Source of the DNA: Deltaproteobacteria bacterium
GTDB taxonomy: Bacteria > JAGRBM01 > JAHCIT01
Length of the DNA stretch: 64,000 bases
Direction of reading: 5' to 3'
NCBI GenBank assembly: GCA_026129095.1
Contig: JAHCIT010000005.1
Location: 248,001-312,000 of the forward strand
The notes beneath the pieces were generated by a model. That model did no database searches, was not told where the DNA came from, and was given only the letters and a program-made list of their open reading frames with translations. The position numbers were made by a program, and so were the translations under genes. Shown piece by piece: positions 7,754 to 16,924 of the stretch (positions within the stretch are counted from its first letter, which is position 1; every line of letters starts with the position of its first letter).

Positions 7754-8068
7754 CTACCAAGCCAGCCGTTCGGCGTCGGCTGCGGCAATACCGGCAATCC
7801 GGAGCCGCTTGTCACGGGATTTGTGGCCGCTCTCCAGCGTGACCTGTGAACTCCGGATCCCCAGCACTCCGGCGATCAGATCAGCCAGCTCATCATTTGC
7901 ACGGCCTTCCAGGGGCGGCGAAGTCAGGGCCACCTTCAGTACCGGACCTGACGGCATCTGGTGGATACCCTGCACCCCTGCTCTCCGGGCGCGGGGCTGG
8001 ACATGAACGTGGAGGAAAATTCCGCCCGCCGGATCATCCGTCCATGGCGCGGAGCGGGTGCTGGTCAC
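7754..8068 (-). CDS. DUF167/YggU-family protein
   Basis: 104 residues with the family signature: LHVHVQPRARRAGVQG near the N-terminus, then LKVALTSPPLEGRANDEL and 'VTLESGHKSRDKRLRI'. The 'APPxxGxANxxL' and 'xxGxxSRxKxxxI' motifs define YggU/DUF167. Its biochemical role is unknown. The family is commonly found next to yggT, proC, yggS and divIVA, as here: it is 23 bases downstream of divIVA on the same strand. Confidence 0.85.
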   Translation of the reverse strand: MTSTRSAPWTDDPAGGIFLHVHVQPRARRAGVQGIHQMPSGPVLKVALTSPPLEGRANDELADLIAGVLGIRSSQVTLESGHKSRDKRLRIAGIAAADAERLAW

Positions 8069-8091
8069 GAGTTCCCTGGGTGCAAAGACGG

Positions 8092-8604
8092 TCAGCCCGC
8101 CTGCTCGCCCTTCTTGATGAAGGCGACCTTCTTTTCGATCTGCGCCCGCTCGGCCTCGCTGGACGACTGGGCCTCAAGCAGCTTCTGGTGGAGTTCCAGC
8201 TCGGCGCGCAGGTGTGTTTCAAACTGGAGACGGAGCCGCTTCAGTTCCTGTATCTGCCCCTGAAGATCGGCCATGCGGTTATGCGCGTCCTTGACCAGCG
8301 CGTCGGCCTTCAGTTCGGCTTCGGCAACAGTGAGCTCGGCCTGTTTCTGGGCATTGCGGCGCATCTCCTCAACGGCCCGCTGCGCGGTCACAAGCGTGTC
8401 CTTCAGCGTCTGCTCACGGGTGCGGTGCTGCAGGATTTCCTGCTCCTGGCGGGCGATCGTCTCCCGCATGGTATTGTTCTCGCGCACCACGTCGGCATAG
8501 GCGCTCGCCACGGCCTCCAGGAAGTTTTTCACTTCCTGCTCGTTGAAACCGCGGAATGACCGGTTGAATATTTTCTGCTGAATCTCCATCGGAGAGAGTT
8601 TCAT
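8092..8604 (-). CDS. divIVA: DivIVA-domain coiled-coil protein
   Basis: 170 residues. The N-terminal 50 residues (SPMEIQQKIFNRSFRGFNEQ, then EVKNFLEAV) match the DivIVA/GpsB membrane-binding domain. The remainder is almost continuous coiled coil. DivIVA proteins mark negatively curved membrane and recruit division or polarity proteins. The gene overlaps the end of proC by four bases, so translation is coupled. The operon order maf-yggS-proC-divIVA-DUF167 recurs in many bacteria. There is no yggT between proC and divIVA. Confidence 0.85.
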   Translation of the reverse strand: MKLSPMEIQQKIFNRSFRGFNEQEVKNFLEAVASAYADVVRENNTMRETIARQEQEILQHRTREQTLKDTLVTAQRAVEEMRRNAQKQAELTVAEAELKADALVKDAHNRMADLQGQIQELKRLRLQFETHLRAELELHQKLLEAQSSSEAERAQIEKKVAFIKKGEQAG

Positions 8605-9485
8605 CGCCCACCACCTTTGCGTGCCGTCCGCCGTTTCGGGGCGGATGACGCCTTGTTAACCTTCTTGCGCTGCATTGTACCCGCTGTTGCCGCAGACCCC
8701 AACTGGCGCGACCGCTCCGTGGCTGCCTTCACGGCAGCTATGAACGCAGACCGCATGCCGTGCCGTTCCAGCTCGGCGCATCCGGCAATGGTCGTCCCGC
8801 CAGGGGAAGTCACCTGATCCTTGAGCTGGGCCGGATGCCGGCCGGTCGCAATGACCATCCGGGCCGCGCCGAGAACGGTCTGCGCGGCCAGCTTCAAGGC
8901 AACATCGCGGGGAAGGCCCGCCAGCACGCCGCCATCGGAGAGTGCCTCGATCATCTCGAATACGTAGGCGGGGCCAGACCCGGAGAGACCGGTCACAGCG
9001 TCCAGATCGGATTCCTTTGCCACTTCCACCACTTCGCCCACGGCAGCTAGCCACTTGCGGATTCGTTCCCGCTCCGGAACAGCGACTTCAGAAAAACAGA
9101 TGCCGGACGCGCCCTCGCCCACCAGTGCCGGTGTATTGGGCATCACCCGGGCAATGCCTCCCGAAAACCAGGTGCGGAGCGTGGCGATGGTCGAACCCGC
9201 AAGTATCGAGATCACGGTCTTGCGCGCAAACCCCTTTGCATAGGCGGGCCCCGCCTCCGGCAAGGTCTGGGGCTTGACGGCGAGCAGCAGCACCTCGGCC
9301 CGGAACGAATCCGCCGGACGGCCACTCACCTGCACCTTGAGATCATGCCTGAGCTCATCGCGCCGCGTTGCCAATGGCTCAATAATGATGATCTCGGATG
9401 CCTTCAGCGTGCCGGCGCGAACAAGCCCGGATGCCAGGGCTCCGCCCATGGCTCCGCCGCCCGCTATGGCCAGTTTCAGTGACAC
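8601..9485 (-). CDS. proC: Pyrroline-5-carboxylate reductase
   Basis: 294 residues. An N-terminal Rossmann motif (IAGGGAMGGALASGLV) binds NAD(P)H, and the C-terminal dimerisation domain carries the P5CR signature ('PGGTTIAGCAELERHGMRSA'). The enzyme makes proline from pyrroline-5-carboxylate in the cytoplasm. The last 25 residues are a Lys/Arg-rich tail beyond the usual 270-residue length. It shares four bases with divIVA. Confidence 0.93.
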   Translation of the reverse strand: MSLKLAIAGGGAMGGALASGLVRAGTLKASEIIIIEPLATRRDELRHDLKVQVSGRPADSFRAEVLLLAVKPQTLPEAGPAYAKGFARKTVISILAGSTIATLRTWFSGGIARVMPNTPALVGEGASGICFSEVAVPERERIRKWLAAVGEVVEVAKESDLDAVTGLSGSGPAYVFEMIEALSDGGVLAGLPRDVALKLAAQTVLGAARMVIATGRHPAQLKDQVTSPGGTTIAGCAELERHGMRSAFIAAVKAATERSRQLGSAATAGTMQRKKVNKASSAPKRRTARKGGGR

Positions 9486-9534
9486 CTGACAGATCCTGCT
9501 TCCTTAGTATCCGGCACCTGCGGAGCACCGCTCC

Positions 9535-9558
9535 CCGCCATCAACAAGCCGATGGCGG
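9535..9558. terminator. Hairpin between yggS and proC
   Basis: CCGCCATC and GATGGCGG form a perfect 8-bp stem with an 8-base loop in the 146-base gap between yggS and proC. No T-tract follows on either strand, so it could be an attenuator or an RNA-stability element within the operon. Confidence 0.35.
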
Positions 9559-9631
9559 ATACACGGTACAGACGAGGGCCGTCACTGTCGTTCGTGGGTG
9601 GGGCAGAAGGAACCGAAGGACCGGAGGAAAC

Positions 9632-10336
9632 TCAGGCGGGTTCACGGTCCGGCCGGGAGCCAAAGATGGCGGTCCCGATCCGTATGTGCGTTGCGCCTTC
9701 AGCGATAGCCACCTGGTAGTCATCCGACATGCCCATTGAGAGCACCGGGGGACCGTCGCCAGCTGACATATTGAACCTTCCGGACAGTTCTTTCAAGCGA
9801 CGGAATACCGGGCGGGCCTCGTCCGGGCTTCCCCCAAGTGGCCCCATGCACATCAGTCCCCTCAGATCGACAGCCGCTTTCTGGCTTTGCGCCGCCTCCA
9901 TAAGTGCGGGCAGATCCGGCTCCCGTGCCCCGGTTTTGCCCGCATCGCCTGAAAGGTTCAGTTCGAGAAGTATGGGCTGGCGAATCTGCCGGCTTTCAGC
10001 GACGCGGGCAATTTCGTCTATGAGGCGTACCGAATCGACCGAGTGGATCAGTGCTGTCCGGCCCACCAGGTATTTCACCTTGTTCGTCTGCAGGTGGCCG
10101 ATGAAATGCCACCGCACCGGCGCATCCGCGAGTTCGTCCGCCTTTTTCCGCCACTCCTGAACGTAGCTTTCGCCGATATCGGACAGGCCGGCAGAAACCG
10201 CCTCCCGCACCGCCGATGCCGGATGGAACTTGGAAACGCCGATGAGCGTGATCTCCGACGGACTGCGCCCACAGGACCGGCAATGGGCGGCAATTTCCTC
10301 GCGGACAAGGGCAATGCGGCGGGCGATACCGGTCAC
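9632..10336 (-). CDS. yggS: YggS/PLPBP-family pyridoxal-phosphate homeostasis protein
   Basis: The GTG at 10336 gives 234 residues, the usual family length, and avoids overlap with maf; the longer frame to 10417 adds a non-conserved Cys/Arg-rich leader. Motifs include LIGVSKFHPASAV with the PLP lysine, GESYVQEWRKK, 'WHFIGHLQTNKVKYLV', 'SVDSVRLIDEI' and LSMGMSDDYQVAIAEGATHI. YggS binds PLP on a fold-type III barrel and buffers vitamin B6 and amino-acid pools. It lies 13 bases after maf. Confidence 0.92.
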   Translation of the reverse strand: MTGIARRIALVREEIAAHCRSCGRSPSEITLIGVSKFHPASAVREAVSAGLSDIGESYVQEWRKKADELADAPVRWHFIGHLQTNKVKYLVGRTALIHSVDSVRLIDEIARVAESRQIRQPILLELNLSGDAGKTGAREPDLPALMEAAQSQKAAVDLRGLMCMGPLGGSPDEARPVFRRLKELSGRFNMSAGDGPPVLSMGMSDDYQVAIAEGATHIRIGTAIFGSRPDREPA

Positions 10337-10349
10337 GGCTGCGCCGCCC

Positions 10350-10931
10350 TCACCCGGGAAGCACGCCAAATGCGGCGAGCATCCGGGCGGTCTCCGCCAT
10401 CGGCAGGCCAATGACATTGGTATAGGAGCCGCTGATCTTCTCTATGAGAAAGGCCCCGGCACCCTGGATTGCATAGCCTCCGGCCTTGTCCATCGGCTCT
10501 CCGGTCAGGACGTATTTTTCGATTACCGGACGGGAATGGCTGAAGAACCTCACCCGGGTCCGGACGGAGCGGACTTTTTCCCTGACGCCGTCCGTGACGG
10601 CGATGGCAGTAAAAACCTCATGCTCGCAGCCCGAAAGCTGGCGCAGCAGACGGACCGCGTGGTCATTGGAGGCCGGCTTTCCCAGAATCTGCCCGTCCAG
10701 AACGACCGTGGTGTCTGCAGCAAGCACCACATGGCCTGTTGCGTTGTATTTCGCGATCACCGCCCTTGCCTTCTCACGGGCAAGGCGCCTCACCATGTCC
10801 ACCGGAGTTTCCGTGCGACGAAAAGTTTCGTCAATGGCAGGAACGAGAACCCGGAACCGGTAACCGGCTCCCGACAGCAGTTCCCGGCGGCGGGGAGACG
10901 AGGAAGCGAGGAGAAACAGCGGCGATTTCAA
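10350..10931 (-). CDS. maf: Maf-family nucleotide pyrophosphatase
   Basis: 193 residues with the Maf signature: LLASSSPRRRELL at the N-terminus, DTTVVLDGQILGKP in the middle, and a GGYAIQGAGAFLIEKISGSY segment. Maf enzymes hydrolyse dTTP, UTP or modified nucleotides to monophosphates and can arrest septation when overproduced. The gene starts four bases after the histidine-kinase stop and is probably co-transcribed with it. Confidence 0.92.
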   Translation of the reverse strand: MKSPLFLLASSSPRRRELLSGAGYRFRVLVPAIDETFRRTETPVDMVRRLAREKARAVIAKYNATGHVVLAADTTVVLDGQILGKPASNDHAVRLLRQLSGCEHEVFTAIAVTDGVREKVRSVRTRVRFFSHSRPVIEKYVLTGEPMDKAGGYAIQGAGAFLIEKISGSYTNVIGLPMAETARMLAAFGVLPG

Positions 10932-10934
10932 GCG

Positions 10935-12155
10935 TCAGGGTCCTTTCCGCCTGGTGGCCACCGCAATGGCCTCCAGAAACCGGTCCGTATCATAGGGCTT
11001 CATCATCCGGATCACGCCATCGTCGGCAGTGCTGCCGGTAACATCGTCACCCGTGATGAGAATCGCCGGGAAAGCCGGCTGTTCCTTGCGCACGATCGAG
11101 ATTACCTCCGTGCCCGTGAGCCCAGGCATGTTTTCATCCACAATGATGAGGTCGAAACTCCCGGCTTGCGACTGGAATATCTGTACCGTTTCAAGTCCGT
11201 CGCGGGCGAGGGTCACCTTGTGGCCGAACTTTTCCAGCAACCGGGAACCAAGGAGACGGTTGGGTTCATCGTCGTCGGCCAGGAGGATTCGTACCGGGCC
11301 GCCCGGCGCCTTCAGCGGGGCTGATCCAGCGGGTGCGGCCGGGGCGGTTTCACCCGAAGCCGCAACCAGCGGCAGCTCAATATGAAAAGTTGCGCCTCGC
11401 AGGGGTTGCCGGGGCGCAAGCCTGAGCCGCCCGTTCTGGTCATGGGCGAGACGCCAGGCATGGCTGAGACCGGGACCGGATATCTTCCCGCCGGTCCGGG
11501 CCGAATAAAAGGGATCGAATATCCGGGGGCGGTCGGCTGCAGGGATGGCGGGGCCGGTATCAGTCACAGCGATTCGCACAACTCCGGAACCGGCCGGCTG
11601 CTCCAGGGAGAAGACTATTTTTCCTTCTCCCCCCATCGCCTCCGCGGCACTCAATGCCAGTTCCGAGAGCATTTGTACAAACAGCAGTTCATCCACCCGG
11701 ACACCCGCGACGCCAGGACTTTCCGTGGCCATCACGGTATCAACCGTCACCTTCGGGGGCATCCGTTTCCGGACGGCGGTGGTGGCGCTCTCCAGCAGTG
11801 TCCATGCATCCAGGGCCCGAAACTGCGGCCTCACCGGCCGGGAAAAGCCGGTCAGCGCAGCGGTGAGCTCCGCTCCACGTCGTGTGGACTGGTCGATCAG
11901 ATTGACCAGTTCCGCGGCGTCTGGCGGCAGGCCGCCCTGGATTTTCAGAAGCGCCGCCGTGTTCATGATGCTGTTGATGACGTTGTTGAACTCATGGGCA
12001 AGCCGCCCCGCAAATGCGCCAAGGGCGTCAAGACGGGCATCCAGATCGCCGGCTTCCTCCGGGCAGTCCGGTCCGCTTCCCATTCCCACCGGCGGATCTT
12101 TTTCATCGGCACTCATGGCGAACTTCCCGCTTTTCTTCTCTATACTGCCGCCCAT
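10935..12155 (-). CDS. Soluble hybrid histidine kinase with degenerate ATP site and C-terminal receiver
   Basis: 406 residues from ATG 12155; ATG 12116 is an equally good start. The H-box is LAHEFNNVINSIM (H54). The ATPase domain is unusual: the N-box Asn is replaced (ELALSAAEAM, S169), the G1 box reads DTGPAIP instead of DxGxG, while the F-box (FDPFYSA) and a GPGLSHAWR G2-like loop remain. The C-terminal receiver has acidic D294-D296, acceptor D340 (LIIVDENMPG), a Thr in ILITGDD and Lys in MMKPYD. There is no sensor or membrane segment. The start codon overlaps that of the divergent tldD-like gene. It may be a weak kinase or a phosphotransfer scaffold. Confidence 0.8.
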   Translation of the reverse strand: MGGSIEKKSGKFAMSADEKDPPVGMGSGPDCPEEAGDLDARLDALGAFAGRLAHEFNNVINSIMNTAALLKIQGGLPPDAAELVNLIDQSTRRGAELTAALTGFSRPVRPQFRALDAWTLLESATTAVRKRMPPKVTVDTVMATESPGVAGVRVDELLFVQMLSELALSAAEAMGGEGKIVFSLEQPAGSGVVRIAVTDTGPAIPAADRPRIFDPFYSARTGGKISGPGLSHAWRLAHDQNGRLRLAPRQPLRGATFHIELPLVAASGETAPAAPAGSAPLKAPGGPVRILLADDDEPNRLLGSRLLEKFGHKVTLARDGLETVQIFQSQAGSFDLIIVDENMPGLTGTEVISIVRKEQPAFPAILITGDDVTGSTADDGVIRMMKPYDTDRFLEAIAVATRRKGP

Positions 12156-13953
12156 GTGGACTGTTCAACCGGGCTGGCCCCGCCGCCTGTTCGCCCTGAT
12201 ATCTCTCGCCCTCACCTTCCTGCCGTTTGCCGGATGCAAACCGGCACCGGTAGCGGCCCCGCGGTCCGAGCCCGCTGCCGCGCAGGCAGCCTCTGACGAA
12301 GGGGAAACCTGGCTTCTCGACCGCGAGACCTACCCGGCCGTTCTTGCCGCCATGCGGCAGGAACTGGACCGCTCGCGCACCCAGCTCAAGGCGAAGGATT
12401 TTCCGGCTCCGTACTTCACTGCCTACCGGATCAACGATCTCCGGCAGGTAAATATCGCCGGACGCGCCGGTGGCCTGCATACCGACAGCTCGACCCGTCA
12501 GCGCGGACTTTATACGGAGGTCCGCGTGGGGGACTATGGCTTCGACAACACCGGAGGCAGCCGGTACCAGTCGGGCGGCGGTTTCGGTTTCATGGGCTGG
12601 AGCCGCCCGCCGCTCCTGTCACTGGACGCCGACGTACAGGCGATCCGTTTCGACCTGTGGTCAGGAACCGACCAGGCATACAAACAGGCCGTCTCGCAGT
12701 TCTTCCAGCGGCGGGCGAGTCATGTCAGCCGGGTGGACCGGTACAAAACGGGGAGTTTCGCCCGTGCCCAGCCGGTGCAGTTCGAGGGCGAACCGGTGCG
12801 GTTCGATCCGGACGCCGCCCGCTGGCGGGACCGGGTACGGCGGCTGTCGGCCAGGCTGCGGGAGACGCCCGAAGTACTGGACGCCGACGTACGGTACACG
12901 GCCTATGGCGTTGAGCGTTATTTCGTGAACAGCGAGGGAACGGCCATCGCCGAGGCCTTCACCAACTATTCCATTTTCATCATCGCCCAGGGACGTGCCG
13001 ACGACGGCCAGCAGGTGGAAACCGTTCGGCCCTACTACGGACGCACACAGGAAGATCTGCCTTCATTCGATCAGCTTCTCAAGGATGTGGAATCAGCCGC
13101 CCAGGAACTTGTGCAGATACGTAACGCCCCGGTCCAGACGCCCTATACGGGTCCGGTCATTCTCTCTCCATCGGCGGCGGGCGTCTATTTCCATGAGGCG
13201 GTCGGGCACCGGCTCGAGGGAGAACGCCAGGATGATGATGAGGGCGGCCAGACGTTCGCCGACAAGCTGGACATGGAAATCATTCCCACGTTCATCGATG
13301 TTTTTGACGATCCCACCCAGGACCGGGAGAGCGGCATCACGCTCAACGGCCATTACCGTTATGACGATGAAGGGGTTCCCGCACAACGGGTCGAGCTGGT
13401 GCGATCCGGGGTTCTGAAGGATTTTCTCCTGTCGCGATCGCCCATCCGCAATCGTGACCGGTCGAACGGGCACGGCCGGGCCGGCGTCTTTTCGGCACCG
13501 ATGGCACGCATGGGGAACCTCATCGTCCGCTCCAGCCACACGCTGCCCAAGGACAGGCTGTTCGAGGAGCTCCGAGCCGAGGCCACGCGGCAGGGCAAGC
13601 CTTATGGTCTCTATGTCGAGGAGGTGGACGGCGGCGAGACGAACACGAGCCGCTGGGGGGTCCAGTCGTTCAAAGGGGTCGCCCGCAAGCTCTACCAGGT
13701 GGACGCCGCCACCGGGAAACTCACCCTCGTACGGGGGGCCGATATCGTCGGCACACCGCTGGCATCCATCCGCAAGATCACCGTCACCGGTGATGACTAC
13801 CATGTGTTCAACGGCTTCTGCGGGGCCGAAAGCGGCTATATCCCCGTCGCGGCCGTGGCACCGAGCGTGCTGGTGACGGAAGTCGAGCTCCAGCGCCGGA
13901 GCGAGGAGCCGCTCACCCAGCCAATCCTGAAACCACCCACGGTCACGCGCTGA
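12154..13953 (+). CDS. TldD/PmbA-family metallopeptidase, lipoprotein form
   Basis: 599 residues from the ATG at 12154; the open frame continues upstream only as an antisense shadow of the kinase gene. Residues 1-25 are a signal peptide with lipobox (LPFAGC), so the enzyme is predicted to be membrane-anchored outside the cytoplasm. The TldD zinc motif HEAVGHRLEGE is at H347-H352. The C-terminal half holds the usual TldD segments (SNGHGRAGVFSAPMARMGNL, EEVDGGETNTSRWG, GADIVGTPLASI). TldD normally pairs with TldE in the cytoplasm to process peptides; no partner gene is present here. Confidence 0.85.
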   Translation: MWTVQPGWPRRLFALISLALTFLPFAGCKPAPVAAPRSEPAAAQAASDEGETWLLDRETYPAVLAAMRQELDRSRTQLKAKDFPAPYFTAYRINDLRQVNIAGRAGGLHTDSSTRQRGLYTEVRVGDYGFDNTGGSRYQSGGGFGFMGWSRPPLLSLDADVQAIRFDLWSGTDQAYKQAVSQFFQRRASHVSRVDRYKTGSFARAQPVQFEGEPVRFDPDAARWRDRVRRLSARLRETPEVLDADVRYTAYGVERYFVNSEGTAIAEAFTNYSIFIIAQGRADDGQQVETVRPYYGRTQEDLPSFDQLLKDVESAAQELVQIRNAPVQTPYTGPVILSPSAAGVYFHEAVGHRLEGERQDDDEGGQTFADKLDMEIIPTFIDVFDDPTQDRESGITLNGHYRYDDEGVPAQRVELVRSGVLKDFLLSRSPIRNRDRSNGHGRAGVFSAPMARMGNLIVRSSHTLPKDRLFEELRAEATRQGKPYGLYVEEVDGGETNTSRWGVQSFKGVARKLYQVDAATGKLTLVRGADIVGTPLASIRKITVTGDDYHVFNGFCGAESGYIPVAAVAPSVLVTEVELQRRSEEPLTQPILKPPTVTR

Positions 13954-13958
13954 TTCCA

Positions 13959-14141
13959 ATGCGATTCTGGGCCGGCAAGCTGATTGAGGTGTTCGGGATC
14001 GGGCTGGTGGGGTTCGGTCTTGTGCAGGGCTTTTTCGAGCGCGACATGTACACCGAGCTCGGAATGCTGATCGCCGGGGGGACCGTGTTTTACATCGGCT
14101 ACATCATCGAAGGCGGCGGCAGGGGAAACTCCGCGGGATGA
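13959..14141 (+). CDS. Small two-helix membrane protein
   Basis: 60 residues with two hydrophobic segments (FGIGLVGFGLVQGFF and LGMLIAGGTVFYIGYII) separated by a short charged loop. It begins five bases after the tldD-like stop and overlaps the start of glnE by four bases, so it is embedded in an operon and probably translated. The family is unknown; it could be an accessory of the lipoprotein peptidase. Confidence 0.6.
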   Translation: MRFWAGKLIEVFGIGLVGFGLVQGFFERDMYTELGMLIAGGTVFYIGYIIEGGGRGNSAG

Positions 14142-16924
14142 GCCGTGCCGAAACAGTCGCTGGGTTTTCCCCCCGTTACGGGCGGTGGGCCGAATCGAAC
14201 ACGGAACGGGCCGCCAGCATCGCCGCCGATCCGCCTGCAGTAACGCCGGAATATCTCGAAACCCGTTTCGCCGGGATGAGCGGCGGACCATCGAACTCCC
14301 GGGACGATTTCTGCCGTAACCTTCGCACCCTCAAATACGAGGCGATGTATTCCATCTGCGTGCAGGACTTCTGCGGTCTGGTGACGCTTGGGGACTACTC
14401 CAGAATCCTCGCCCAGATCACCGCCACCGGAGAGTTTGCCGTCGATGCCGCGACACGCTGGGCACTGGCGGAAGCGGAACGGCAATGGGGCCCGCCCGTC
14501 TATCCCGGTTTCGACGGGAAATCCGCCACGGCGCAGTTCGCCGTACTTGGCCTGGGAAAACTTGGCGCCGGCGAACTCAACTTCAGCTCCGACGTGGATC
14601 TCATCTTTCTCCACTCGACCGTGACCGGCGAACCGGAAAAGGGTGCAACGGCGCTGCCACCGGCCGACTACTTCAGCCGTGTGGGGCAGATGCTGTCACG
14701 GGCGCTTTCGGACCGGACCGGCGACGGTTTTGTATTCCGCGTGGACCTCAATCTGCGGCCCGAGGGCAAGGCTGGCCCGCTGGTGCTGCCGCTTGAGGCG
14801 ATGGCGAACTACTACGAGATGTTCGCGGCCGCCTGGGAGAAATCGGCGCTCGCCAAGGCCCGGCCCGTGGGCGGCAGCCGTGCACTGGGCGGACTGTTCC
14901 TGAAGCAGATGGAGCCGGTGATCTACCGGCGCTATCTGGATTTCGCGGCGGTGAGTTCGATCAGGTCCATGAAGGGACTGATCGAGGACCGGGAGAGCCA
15001 GAAAAAGCAGGGGACCATTTCCGTCAAGCTGGGCGAGGGCGGCATACGCGATCTCGAGTTTTTCGTGCAGGCGCTGTGCCTGCTTTACGGCGGGAAGATC
15101 CCTGACCTGCGCACCCGCTCGGCAATAGAGGGATTACGGCAGCTCCGGCTGAACCGGCTCCTGAGCCAGGTGGAACACGACCGGCTGCTGGAGGCGTATT
15201 TGTTCCTCCGGCGCACGGAAAACCATATCCAGATGGCCGAGGAAGAGCAGGCCTATGACCTCCCCGCCCATCCGGAAGCGCTGGAGAACCTCGCCCGGTC
15301 GATGGGATTCACTGGTGGCGCCACTGCCGCCACGGAGCCGTTCCTGGAAGAACTCACCGACCACATGAAGACGGTCCGGCAGAGCTTCGACGCATTTTTC
15401 TCCGAAAGCAGGGACAGCCGGATCGGACAGCGGCTCCGTTCCCAGTTCAACCTGGCAGCGCTGTCCAGGGACATCGAGGAACAGCTTGACGCCATTGCGC
15501 GCCGCCTAGAGGGCGAAATCAGCCGTACTGCCGACGCCGAGATGGCCCATACGAACCTTGAGCTTCTCATGGATACCATAGGCCGGAGGATGAGCTTCTG
15601 GGGGACGCTCCTGGACAATCCCGCCCTGTGCGAACGGCTGGTATCGGTACTGGGCTCCAGCGATTTCCTGTCGAAAATCCTGGTTCGCAACTGGCGCATG
15701 CTGGACCGGATACTGTCCGCGGATTCGGCCGACGCATCGGCTTCGATCGGGACACTGCGCGAATCGTTCGCCGGCATCCGTGCAGGGTGCGCACCGGATG
15801 CAGGTGCAACGGAAGTGGCCGAAGAGGAGATCAACTGTCTCCGCACCTTCCGGAACCTGCATACGCTGGAGGTCGGCTTGCTGGATCTGGCGGGCGACAT
15901 CGACACGCCCGAGGCCTCCCGGCGGCTGACATGGATCGCACGGGTTTGCCTCGAAGAGGCACTGAAACTGGCCCTTAAGGATTCCCTCCACCGGCATGGC
16001 GAACCTGTCGACGAGGAAACCGGCAAGCCCGCCCGGTTCGCCATCATCGGGATGGGGAAGCTCGGCGCCGGAGAGATGAGCTACGGGTCGGACCTCGACG
16101 TGATCTTCCTTTTTTCCGGTGCCGGGGAAACCCGGACCACCCGCGAGGGGCAGAAGCAGCTGGCCAACATCGAGTTCTTCATACGTGTGGCGCAACGGCT
16201 CATTTCGTACCTGACAGTGAAGACGGCCGAGGGCTCCTGTTACGAAGTGGATGCCCGCCTGCGGCCCTCCGGCAACGCGGGGCTTCTGGTGACGAGTTTC
16301 CGCCAGTTCTGCACCTACCACGAAAAGAGCGCCCAGACCTGGGAAAAGCAGGCGCTCCTTAAGGGCCGGTTCGCCGCCGGTGACGAGCCGTTCGGGTCAG
16401 AAATCGAAAAGGCCATCCGCCACATACTCATAGAGGCGCCTACAGGCAGTATCGCTTCCGAGATAGCCCATTTGCGGTCACGGATGGAAAAGGAACTCGC
16501 AAAAGAGGACATTCGCCACAAGAACCCCAAGACGGGCAGAGGCGGAATCGTCGATATCGAATACACGGTGCAGTATCTCCAGCTCCGGCACTTCCGGCAG
16601 CACCCGGACCGGCTCTGGCTGGCCTCCACGCTGGACGCGATCCGCGAGCTGAACGGACTGAAACTTCTGCCTGACGAAGACGCTCAAGTGCTTCTGGACG
16701 GTTACACATTCATCCAGAGGCTGAGCAGCCGCATGCGGATCGTGCAGGACCGGCCGATGAAGGACATAGATCTGGAACCCACCGAACTCGACGCCCTCGC
16801 CTACCGGATGGGCTACTCGGGTGGAGGCCGCACAGAAGCCCGCCGCCGTCTCATGGATGACTACCGGCGCCATACCGAGGCGGTACGTGACGTCTATCTC
16901 CGTACGCTCGGTATCCGGGAGTAG
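14138..16924 (+). CDS. glnE: Bifunctional glutamine synthetase adenylyltransferase/deadenylyltransferase
   Basis: 928 residues, full length. Two nucleotidyltransferase domains in tandem each carry the G-KLGAGE and SD(V/L)D(L/V)IFL motifs: GLGKLGAGELNFSSDVDLIF in the N-terminal half and GMGKLGAGEMSYGSDLDVIF in the C-terminal half, followed by the arginine-rich 'RGGIVDIEYTVQYLQLR' segment. The N-terminal domain removes AMP from glutamine synthetase and the C-terminal one adds it, under PII/glutamine control. It starts inside the preceding small membrane-protein gene. No glnA or glnB in view. Confidence 0.96.
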   Translation: MSRAETVAGFSPRYGRWAESNTERAASIAADPPAVTPEYLETRFAGMSGGPSNSRDDFCRNLRTLKYEAMYSICVQDFCGLVTLGDYSRILAQITATGEFAVDAATRWALAEAERQWGPPVYPGFDGKSATAQFAVLGLGKLGAGELNFSSDVDLIFLHSTVTGEPEKGATALPPADYFSRVGQMLSRALSDRTGDGFVFRVDLNLRPEGKAGPLVLPLEAMANYYEMFAAAWEKSALAKARPVGGSRALGGLFLKQMEPVIYRRYLDFAAVSSIRSMKGLIEDRESQKKQGTISVKLGEGGIRDLEFFVQALCLLYGGKIPDLRTRSAIEGLRQLRLNRLLSQVEHDRLLEAYLFLRRTENHIQMAEEEQAYDLPAHPEALENLARSMGFTGGATAATEPFLEELTDHMKTVRQSFDAFFSESRDSRIGQRLRSQFNLAALSRDIEEQLDAIARRLEGEISRTADAEMAHTNLELLMDTIGRRMSFWGTLLDNPALCERLVSVLGSSDFLSKILVRNWRMLDRILSADSADASASIGTLRESFAGIRAGCAPDAGATEVAEEEINCLRTFRNLHTLEVGLLDLAGDIDTPEASRRLTWIARVCLEEALKLALKDSLHRHGEPVDEETGKPARFAIIGMGKLGAGEMSYGSDLDVIFLFSGAGETRTTREGQKQLANIEFFIRVAQRLISYLTVKTAEGSCYEVDARLRPSGNAGLLVTSFRQFCTYHEKSAQTWEKQALLKGRFAAGDEPFGSEIEKAIRHILIEAPTGSIASEIAHLRSRMEKELAKEDIRHKNPKTGRGGIVDIEYTVQYLQLRHFRQHPDRLWLASTLDAIRELNGLKLLPDEDAQVLLDGYTFIQRLSSRMRIVQDRPMKDIDLEPTELDALAYRMGYSGGGRTEARRRLMDDYRRHTEAVRDVYLRTLGIRE

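Noticed and set aside
11545-12153. N-terminal extension of the tldD-like frame by about 200 codons
   Set aside because: It is the antisense of the histidine kinase. The signal peptide with lipobox starting at 12154 marks the true beginning.
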